Part shown: piece by piece, positions 1-5,327 of the stretch
Numbering within the stretch: position 1 is the stretch's first letter
How the letters are laid out: each line of letters opens with the position of its first letter
Assembly: GCA_018968995.1 (NCBI GenBank)
Contig: JAGWZD010000109.1
Coordinates: 1-6,986 of the forward strand
Length of the DNA stretch: 6,986 bases
Reading direction: 5' to 3'
Origin: Bdellovibrionales bacterium
GTDB taxonomy: Bacteria > Bdellovibrionota > UBA1018
Notes under the pieces: generated by a model
Told to the model about the DNA's origin: nothing
The model's input: only the letters and a program-made list of their open reading frames with translations
Databases searched by the model: none
Program-made: the position numbers and the translations under genes

Positions 1-61
1 TTGCTCCGAGAGCCGCCGCCCTCCACCCCGCCTGAAATGACAAAAAGCGAACCAGATCCAT
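1..61 (-). CDS. possible 5' end of a divergent gene cut by the left edge
   Basis: An open minus-strand frame starts with ATG at 61-59 and runs off the left edge (about 20 codons, beginning MDLVRFLSFQAGW). A purine-rich AGGTAGGT lies directly upstream, which could act as a ribosome binding site, though it sits very close to the start. If real, the gene would be divergent from the HD-GYP gene and 62-209 would be a shared promoter region. Too short to assign a family. It competes with a plus-strand reading of the same bases (1-84), and the sequence does not decide between them. Confidence 0.25.
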   Translation of the reverse strand, partial: MDLVRFLSFQAGWRAAALGA

Positions 62-84
62 ACCTACCTATCGGAAAAGACTAG
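1..84 (+). CDS. possible 3' end of an upstream plus-strand gene
   Basis: Frame 1 is open from the left edge to a TAG at 82-84 and encodes a 27-residue proline- and glutamate-rich tail (PPPSTPP... ending LPIGKD). The other two plus frames stop by positions 35 and 40. Such a tail would be credible as the disordered C-terminus of a protein encoded upstream, but the stretch is short enough to be open by chance. Alternative: the minus-strand start at 61. No family can be named. Confidence 0.25.
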   Translation: MLREPPPSTPPEMTKSEPDPYLPIGKD

Positions 85-209
85 GTATTCCGTAAAGATT
101 TTTAAGTAGGCAAAAAGGTCCTCCATAAGTAGACTATTTTGGTCAAGTATGGGGTAGAGCTCAGGATATTTACTCCTCATGCCGAAAGAGTCTTAGGCAG
201 GAAGAAACT
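85..209 (+). other. AT-rich leader / intergenic region before the HD-GYP gene
   Basis: Non-coding leader of the HD-GYP gene. It ends in a good Shine-Dalgarno sequence, AGGAAG at 199-204, five bases before the ATG. Just upstream, TACCTA (65-70) and TAGGTA (82-87) form a 6-bp inverted repeat around an 11-base loop, which could be a small hairpin or an operator. I could not find a convincing pair of -35 and -10 boxes, a flagellar sigma-28 promoter or a riboswitch core. The region must carry the promoter unless the gene is read through from upstream. Confidence 0.4.
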
Positions 210-881
210 ATGTCGCACCCAAAGCCCGTTTTGGCATCCCTGGATCAGCTTCCGGATTGGGCCCAAATGGCCAGTCAGGCCCTTCTGGAGGGCCTCAGGC
301 TCAGAGACCCCTACACTTATGGCCATTGTCGGCGTGTCGGGCGCAATGCACGCCTTTTAGCCCGGGCCGCTGGATTGAGCGAGTGGGAACAAAAAAAGGT
401 CGAACATGCGGCACTCTTTCATGACCTCGGAAAAATCGGAATTCCAGACCGCATTCTGCTGAAGCCCGGCAAGCTCGGGGAAGATGAAATTACGATTATT
501 CGAGAGCATCCCATCAAAAGTGTCGAGATCATCCAGCCTCTCGCGAAATTACCGTTTTTTGAATCTTTGATCCCGGGCGTCCTTCATCATCATGAACGAA
601 TTGACGGATGCGGTTATCCCTACGGCCTCAGCGGAGACGATATCCCCCTCATTGCGCGTATCGTCCTGATCGCAGACACTTACGACGCCATGACCACCAC
701 TCGGCCCTACCGAAAAGGACTCGGTGATGAGTTCGCCTATCGGGAACTCAAGAAATTTGCGGGACGGCAATTCGACGCACACCTTGTAAAAGTGTTTCTT
801 CAGGCGCATCCAACCTGGGGGAAGCTCGACGACGAACTTTCAGACGAGTTTCTATCAGGTCAGTTCCGTCGCGCGGCTTAA
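210..881 (+). CDS. stand-alone HD-GYP domain cyclic-di-GMP phosphodiesterase
   Basis: A 223-residue protein that is almost entirely one HD-GYP domain, the cytoplasmic hydrolase family that degrades cyclic di-GMP at a metal centre. Visible family signatures in order: H39 in the YGHCRRV segment, the HD pair H71-D72 in HDLGKIGIPD, the KPGKL loop at 85-89, H100 in EHP, H127-H128-E129-R130, the DGCGYP motif at 132-137 holding the intact GYP triad, and IADTYDAM (154-161) with D156 followed by RPYR. All expected metal ligands and the GYP triad are present, so it is probably active. There is no receiver, PAS or GAF domain; only about 25 helical residues precede the domain, so input must come from partners or expression. 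The ATG at 210 has AGGAAG five bases upstream. Its last 27 bp overlap the end of the convergent HDOD gene. c-di-GMP as substrate is from the family; some members hydrolyse cGAMP. Confidence 0.93.
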   Translation: MSHPKPVLASLDQLPDWAQMASQALLEGLRLRDPYTYGHCRRVGRNARLLARAAGLSEWEQKKVEHAALFHDLGKIGIPDRILLKPGKLGEDEITIIREHPIKSVEIIQPLAKLPFFESLIPGVLHHHERIDGCGYPYGLSGDDIPLIARIVLIADTYDAMTTTRPYRKGLGDEFAYRELKKFAGRQFDAHLVKVFLQAHPTWGKLDDELSDEFLSGQFRRAA

Positions 882-1736
882 AACCTCTGCCAAGCTTCGA
901 ACCTCAACTGGGGCGTTTTTCAGCGACTGAGGAAAGTCGGCGTACAAGAGTGCGTCTGTCACAGGCTCGAGAATGGTAACTCGAGAACAAATCCAGGCAG
1001 CCGCTGCGTGAACTGAAAACCCAAGATGCTGAGACTTCATCAAAGACTGTACTGCAGCAGGAATTTTTCTACGCTCCCAAAGCAACACTTTCTCAGCAAA
1101 AGGTGCGTCGATCAATCCGACGATAGCCTCCGCCGCGAAGAGAGAGGAAACACTCGCCACTAACCACCTCTTATTGGGAAATCCAACACGCTCTTCCGAA
1201 ATGGATATCGCCCGCTCCATGGTCTCGACAGCCACGCTAAATCGAGACTCAATCCAATTCCGCTCTCGCACAGAAAGTTCCTGAATCGCCAACAGATCCC
1301 AAATCATTCCACCCACAAAAGCCGAATCCCCGTAAACGATTCGAGATGTGATTTTTTCTACTTTTTCGCTAAACCGACCGGCATAGCTGAACGCGAGAGG
1401 TTTGGTTATTTTTAATCCCAAAGCCAAACGAAGATGCAGTCGCAATTGATGATCAAGAACGATCCTTCGAACTGAATCCAAGCCAATCCGAGAAATCACA
1501 AATTCGAGGCTTCGAACCTCGGAATGGAAACCCTGCATCTTGGAGTCAAGATATTGACCCAACACGGCAGGAAGAGCTGGATTGCATTCAAGCAACTCAG
1601 AAAGCCCGGTAGCCGCTGAGTCGCGGTCGAAAAAATATTTCAAAAGATCCTGTGAGGATTTCGGGAGCTCATAGCGTGTCAACCACTCGCGGTGCAGCTG
1701 GGATAAAGTTGCCACTGTGCTCCGCTCAGTCTCCAT
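855..1736 (-). CDS. degenerate HDOD-domain protein
   Basis: A 293-residue protein that I read as a divergent HDOD domain, a catalytically inactive HD relative used as a signalling scaffold. Family-like segments: LLECNPALPAVLGQYLDSK (48-66), matching the 'DPaLtakvLrlaNS' helix; SLEFVISRIGLDSVRRIVL (76-94), matching 'sl.xAI.xLG...v..l'; DSAFVGGMIWDLLAI (137-151), where the HD pair has become WD; and LGFSVHAAAAWI (238-249) followed by LEPVTDALLYADFP, matching the 'HaevGA.La..W' helix and its partner. Loss of HD is normal for HDOD proteins. I chose the ATG at 1736-1734 because it leaves the domain whole and avoids overlap with the divergent gene. Its GAGGG lies rather close. A longer form from the ATG at 1838-1836 has a better ribosome site (AAAGG at 1850-1846) but would add 34 weakly coding residues and overlap the neighbour. 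No other domain is visible. The assignment rests on pattern matching by eye. Confidence 0.72.
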   Translation of the reverse strand: METERSTVATLSQLHREWLTRYELPKSSQDLLKYFFDRDSAATGLSELLECNPALPAVLGQYLDSKMQGFHSEVRSLEFVISRIGLDSVRRIVLDHQLRLHLRLALGLKITKPLAFSYAGRFSEKVEKITSRIVYGDSAFVGGMIWDLLAIQELSVRERNWIESRFSVAVETMERAISISEERVGFPNKRWLVASVSSLFAAEAIVGLIDAPFAEKVLLWERRKIPAAVQSLMKSQHLGFSVHAAAAWICSRVTILEPVTDALLYADFPQSLKNAPVEVRSLAEVLSRATELT

Positions 1737-1755
1737 ACCCTCACAGTAAAGACAC

Positions 1756-1783
1756 TTTGAAAAAAACTCCACGATGTTAGAAT
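1756..1783 (+). promoter_or_regulatory. candidate sigma-70-type promoter for the STAS-like/coiled-coil/regulator operon
   Basis: A -10 hexamer TAGAAT at 1778-1783 is one mismatch from consensus. TTTGAA/TTGAAA at 1756-1762 supplies a -35 element with a 15-16 base spacer. Initiation would fall near 1790, leaving a leader of only about ten bases before the ATG at 1799. On the opposite strand TAACAT (1779-1774) could be the -10 of the divergent HDOD gene, with only a poor -35. An imperfect inverted repeat, GTTAGAA...TTCTTAAC at 1776-1791, covers both -10 elements and could be an operator. Confidence 0.42.
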
Positions 1784-1798
1784 TTCTTAACAATCGGA

Positions 1799-2389
1799 AT
1801 GAAGCTTCGAAAAGAAACCCGAGAGAATCACCCAGCATTACATCACCTTTATGTCGAGGGTGCGGTGTCCCCATCCGATTTCCAAATCCTCTCTGCCGGC
1901 ATCAAAAAGCTTTCTCAGACCCAGGAATCATGGGTGATTGACTTTTCTCAGGCCTCATTCGCTACAAACACTCTTTTAAATCAGACAAGAGACCTATGCC
2001 TCGATGCGGCTGCACGGTCGGCTCATGATCTTTGGTTTATCGCCCCGACGAACTGGGCCCATGTACAGTCGGCACCAGAGCTTCACGAAATACTCTCGCG
2101 ACAACCGCGAGCAGATAGCATCATGGAAGCGTGGTACAAAGAGCGCGCTGAGGAGCTTCAGATCGAGAAAAACTCCCTCAATCAGCAGTTTATTCAAAGC
2201 GCTGATTCAAAGACATTAGCGCTGAGGTGCGAAAATTCACGCCTCAAGCGCCGGCTTAAAACTCTTCAGTCAGAGCTTGAAAAATTAAGCTCATTAAAAA
2301 AGCCCCACGGCAAAGAAATGCTTCGCATGAGTCATCGAATTCTATCAACCATGGAGCACGCCATTCAATCCTCGAGAGTTCGGTCATGA
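1799..2389 (+). CDS. STAS-like N-terminal domain with C-terminal coiled coil, unknown role
   Basis: A 196-residue soluble protein in two parts. Residues 14-105 resemble a STAS (anti-sigma-antagonist) fold: strand LHHLYVEG (14-21), an amphipathic helix (27-40), the strand SWVIDFSQA (44-52), a long helix (57-75) and the strand DLWFIAP (77-83). The usual 'DSSG' phosphorylation loop is replaced by FATNTLL, so classical phospho-switching is unlikely. Residues 112-165 are rich in Glu, Lys, Leu and Arg with heptad-like spacing and look like a coiled coil. No signal peptide or membrane segment. It is the first gene of a three-gene unit, and its TGA overlaps the next ATG in ATGA (2386-2389), implying translational coupling. 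The ATG at 1799 has almost no ribosome site, yet the frame is closed just upstream (TAG at 1778-1780). A GTG at 1865 has a better site (GAGG at 1856-1859) but would remove the first strand. STAS is a structural guess, not a firm family call. Confidence 0.7.
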   Translation: MKLRKETRENHPALHHLYVEGAVSPSDFQILSAGIKKLSQTQESWVIDFSQASFATNTLLNQTRDLCLDAAARSAHDLWFIAPTNWAHVQSAPELHEILSRQPRADSIMEAWYKERAEELQIEKNSLNQQFIQSADSKTLALRCENSRLKRRLKTLQSELEKLSSLKKPHGKEMLRMSHRILSTMEHAIQSSRVRS

Positions 2390-2679
2390 CCCAAAAACAG
2401 ATGTTCTGCCTATCCGTACAACAGTGCCGAATCCTTGAGGCTCGAATAAAAAATCGTGATCCGCTTCCCTCTCAGATGCTCGCTCAAGAAAACGCGGCTC
2501 TAAATGCACAAATCAGCGAACTCGAGAAGCGAATCTTTGAGATCCTATCTGACCAGGGTTTCATCACAAGCGACGAACAGGCGCGTACTAAAATAGAGCC
2601 GGCCCGGACTCGCGCCTATGATTTCCTCAAAACACTCAAGGTAGATCCGAAATTATGGCAAGATCTCGCATCCTTATAA
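2386..2679 (+). CDS. small coiled-coil protein of unknown function
   Basis: A 97-residue acidic/basic mixed protein that I do not recognise. Residues 32-54 (LAQENAALNAQISELEKR then IFEIL) form a clear short coiled coil with leucine and isoleucine at heptad spacing. The N-terminal 20 residues contain two cysteines (C8, C14), and the C-terminal part (64-95) looks helical and ends at LWQDLASL. No signal peptide, membrane helix or catalytic motif is visible. Its start overlaps the stop of the STAS-like gene by 4 nt (ATGA), and its last 25 nt overlap the response regulator start, so all three proteins are probably made from one mRNA in linked amounts. The overlap on both sides and the sensible amino-acid composition argue for a real gene. 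A partner or adaptor for the upstream coiled coil or the regulator is inference only. Confidence 0.7.
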   Translation: MTQKQMFCLSVQQCRILEARIKNRDPLPSQMLAQENAALNAQISELEKRIFEILSDQGFITSDEQARTKIEPARTRAYDFLKTLKVDPKLWQDLASL

Positions 2680-3335
2680 TTGAAGATCACGCTGATACGA
2701 GGCGTTTCTTGGAGTCGATGTTGAGTCGCGAGTTCGAGACTCTCAGCGCTGAAAATGCCGTTTTAGGTATAGACCTTGCTCGCAACCAACATCCAGATCT
2801 GATTTTACTAGATATTATGCTGCCGATTCTGAGCGGCCATGATGCCTGCGGACTCCTGAAAGACGACGAGAAAACCAGAAACATTCCCATTGTTTTTATT
2901 TCCGCTAAAAACACCACAAGCGATATTGCAAAAGGTCTCGCCAAGGGGGCCGATGACTATATTGGTAAACCTTTTGATATCAAAGAGCTCATCGCTCGCG
3001 TTCATGTTCGACTCAAGAAGCAGGGATCTTCTTCATCTCAACCCCTTCAAATTGGGGAACTGAAGATTCATGCAACGGAACGTGAGGTTTCGTTTTCTGG
3101 AAAAAAAATTAAACTCACCAACACCGAGTTCGATATTTTGAGATTTTTGGCCATGTCTGCAGGAAAGATTGTTTCTCGCGCGGATATTCAACGTGAGGTG
3201 TGGAGATCAGAAGATCGACACAATGCGAACGACCGAACAATCGACGTTCACATTAGGGCCCTGCGCCGAAAAATACCGGAAATGACCAAACACATTATTT
3301 CTATCTATGGTGTTGGCTATAAGTACGAAGAGTAA
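2655..3335 (+). CDS. OmpR/PhoB-family response regulator
   Basis: A 226-residue DNA-binding response regulator. The receiver (about 4-120) has the acidic pair E10-D11, phosphoacceptor D53 in LILLDIMLP, switch residue S83 in VFISAK and K105 in GKPF, so it should accept phosphate from a histidine kinase or small phosphodonor. A serine-rich hinge (125-129) leads to the winged helix (132-226), with LTNTEFDILRFL (154-165), the recognition-helix region RTIDVHIRALRRKI (194-207) and the closing wing IYGVGYKY (217-224). All key residues are present. No histidine kinase is encoded next to it in this window, which makes it an orphan here. The ATG at 2655 lies inside the 3' end of the preceding small gene. 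The nearest ribosome site, AAGGT at 2638-2642, is 12 bases away, so translation is probably helped by coupling. Likely targets are unknown; the divergent promoter at 1737-1798 is a natural candidate for autoregulation (inference). Confidence 0.95.
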   Translation: MARSRILIIEDHADTRRFLESMLSREFETLSAENAVLGIDLARNQHPDLILLDIMLPILSGHDACGLLKDDEKTRNIPIVFISAKNTTSDIAKGLAKGADDYIGKPFDIKELIARVHVRLKKQGSSSSQPLQIGELKIHATEREVSFSGKKIKLTNTEFDILRFLAMSAGKIVSRADIQREVWRSEDRHNANDRTIDVHIRALRRKIPEMTKHIISIYGVGYKYEE

Positions 3336-3344
3336 GGGTCAACC

Positions 3345-5270
3345 CTATTTGCGGAGAATGACGTCCTGGTCAATGGAGCCACCCGCTGGAATAGTTACTT
3401 CGGGCACGATCTGCGACATATTTAAGCTACTGCTAAAAAACTCCAACCGGTAGGTTCCTGGAGGCAGTTTAATAATTTCGGTGCCTCCACTCAGACTACT
3501 TTTGTACACCCAATTCTGGCCTCCGATTTCGACGCGAAGACTCGCATTTGCTATTCCGCTTCGATATCGCAAAAGTCCATAAACTTCAGGTTCCAAATTT
3601 AACGAAAGATTCAACTCTTTGCCTTCAATCCCTTGGATCAGCTTTTTGGAGTCTACCCCTCCGTTAAATTCGATCGGCTTAAAACCATTGGCCTCAACCG
3701 ATACTGAAATAGAGTCTGAGAATGGAACCTTGACCATGAGAGGTCCCTCAGTGGGAATTAACGAGGCACCGCCATTGGTATCTACTGATTTTCCATTCAC
3801 CTTGATATTAGCCAATCCACCAACCGGACTGATTTGTAGGCGAACAATCATCTGCTCAGCCGCAATCCTTCGACCCTCTTGCGCTGTGTTTGGATTCGAG
3901 TTTTTCTTCTGGTCACCATAAAGCGCCCAAAGTCCCAATCCAACCAGTGAGATCATGGCCACCAATCCAAAAGATGGAGAGCTAGATTTTTGCTGAACCG
4001 CTTTCGGTGGTCCCCAAGGCCGGGAGTTCGTGCTCGGATGACTCGACGACGAAGAAGCTGTTGGTCTACCCGTTGAGCTTGAGCTTCGAGTCTGGGGTTT
4101 ACTCTGAGTACGAACAGGCGCCTCAACAGGGACATCCACTTTGACTGAAGATCGAACATCGACCTGCGTGTTTTCAAAATTTCTAGATCCTGTAGAGCCC
4201 CGATCTAACGAGGTACCTTCTTCTGGTGATTCTCCCGCTTTAGGTCTTACCCCTGTCAGGGTCTCTAAAGAGAGAAGGTTTTGTGCACGCTCACTCAAGC
4301 GTTGAAGGTTTTTTCGGTCTTCGACGATCTCATTAGCAAATAAACTTTTAATCTCTCCACCAATATCCGCTGGATTGAAATCCGGAGAAAATTGAACCAA
4401 AAACTTTTGTAGCTTCTTCTGTAACTCAAGGCAGTTTGCAAAACGCTGATCGCGATTTTTTGCTAGGGCCTGCATCACAATCGCTTCTAGCTCGCGGGGG
4501 ACGCTAGGGTTAATCTCTGACGGTGGACGAATGGTGGTATTGCACTTCTCGATCATTCGAAGAACAGCAATTTCATTGTCCGCAGTAAAGAGTTTTCGTC
4601 CCGTTAACAGCTCCCAAAGAACTGTACCTAAAGAGAACAAGTCGCTGCGACCATCGAGCGGTCCAACACTAGGATTGATCTGCTCTGGCGACAGATACCC
4701 AATTTTTCCCTTAATCACACCCGCACGAGTTTGCTCTGAATTAATCGAAGCCTTGGCAATACCGAAGTCGATGATTTTGACGTTACCGTCATAAGAAACC
4801 AGAATATTTTGAGGGCTCACATCTCGATGAACAATGTTCAAAGGTTGTCCGCTCATCCGATCCTTAAAAACGTGCGCATAATGAAGGCCCGCAGCAGCTT
4901 GTCCCACGAGGTAGGCAACGAGATCGGGTGGCATTCGTCCGGTCTTTTCATAGAAGCGGTCTCGAAGTTGTCGCAGGCTTCTGCCCTCAACATACTCCAT
5001 GGCGATAAACGGCTGACCCTGCTCCTCACCGTAGTCCTGTAGCTGAACGATATTCGGATGATTAAAATTCATCATCACTTTCGTTTCAGAGCGGAACATG
5101 CTCACAAACTCGGAGTTGGTTCCGTAACTGGACCCAATGCGTTTGATGATGAGAATTCGGCCTAGTCCCTCAGAGGAGATCTGACGAACGCGGAAAATCT
5201 CGGCCATACCGCCCTGAGCGATCTGGTCGAGAAGGAAGTAACGTCCGAATTTTTTTAGGACTTCTTGCAT
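3345..5270 (-). CDS. transmembrane Ser/Thr protein kinase with PEGA-like C-terminal domains
   Basis: A 641-residue Hanks-type kinase. The cytoplasmic kinase domain (about 9-290) shows the glycine loop IAQGGMAEI (17-25), ATP lysine K43 in LIIKRI, C-helix E62, catalytic loop HRDVSPQN (148-155; D150, N155), DFG (168-170), SPE (194-196) and D210. As in many myxobacterial and related Pkn2-like kinases, the usual catalytic-loop lysine is replaced (S152). Residues 281-335 resemble the juxta-kinase helix typical of those lineages. A low-complexity Ser/Thr/Pro linker (about 345-433, two serine runs) leads to one membrane helix (434-451). Beyond it lie two beta-rich PEGA-like repeats (about 475-560 and 562-640; P.G.A.I.VNG and LPPGTYRLEF), predicted periplasmic. 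It lies 57 nt after mpl on the same strand, probably in one operon. GAGGAG (5287-5282) or AAAGGA abutting the ATG may serve as ribosome site. The cell-wall link comes from context; the signal and substrates are unknown. Confidence 0.93.
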   Translation of the reverse strand: MQEVLKKFGRYFLLDQIAQGGMAEIFRVRQISSEGLGRILIIKRIGSSYGTNSEFVSMFRSETKVMMNFNHPNIVQLQDYGEEQGQPFIAMEYVEGRSLRQLRDRFYEKTGRMPPDLVAYLVGQAAAGLHYAHVFKDRMSGQPLNIVHRDVSPQNILVSYDGNVKIIDFGIAKASINSEQTRAGVIKGKIGYLSPEQINPSVGPLDGRSDLFSLGTVLWELLTGRKLFTADNEIAVLRMIEKCNTTIRPPSEINPSVPRELEAIVMQALAKNRDQRFANCLELQKKLQKFLVQFSPDFNPADIGGEIKSLFANEIVEDRKNLQRLSERAQNLLSLETLTGVRPKAGESPEEGTSLDRGSTGSRNFENTQVDVRSSVKVDVPVEAPVRTQSKPQTRSSSSTGRPTASSSSSHPSTNSRPWGPPKAVQQKSSSPSFGLVAMISLVGLGLWALYGDQKKNSNPNTAQEGRRIAAEQMIVRLQISPVGGLANIKVNGKSVDTNGGASLIPTEGPLMVKVPFSDSISVSVEANGFKPIEFNGGVDSKKLIQGIEGKELNLSLNLEPEVYGLLRYRSGIANASLRVEIGGQNWVYKSSLSGGTEIIKLPPGTYRLEFFSSSLNMSQIVPEVTIPAGGSIDQDVILRK

Positions 5271-5327
5271 TCCTTTCCCGTCTCCTCAATGGCGTTTCGG
5301 AGAGATGGGGAAGGAACTGAAGTCATT

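Noticed and set aside
62..209. Cyclic-di-GMP (GEMM) riboswitch before the HD-GYP gene
   Set aside because: The placement would make sense, but I cannot find the conserved core or the two adjacent helices; only a single 6-bp inverted repeat is present.
139..360. 73-codon plus-strand open frame overlapping the HD-GYP start
   Set aside because: It runs out of frame through conserved HD-GYP codons and lacks a ribosome site; the HD-GYP frame is clearly the real one.
3335..3346. AGGGT-CA-ACCCT inverted repeat between the regulator and kinase stops, as a bidirectional terminator
   Set aside because: The stem is only five base pairs with a two-base loop and no run of T follows on either strand, so it is too weak to call.
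3619..3921. 100-codon plus-strand open frame opposite the kinase PEGA-like region
   Set aside because: Antisense to a well-supported gene, with a low-quality composition and no recognisable motif.
4005..4235. Serine/threonine/proline-rich stretch as a tandem DNA repeat
   Set aside because: It is protein-level low complexity in the kinase linker, and the codons vary enough that there is no regular DNA repeat unit.
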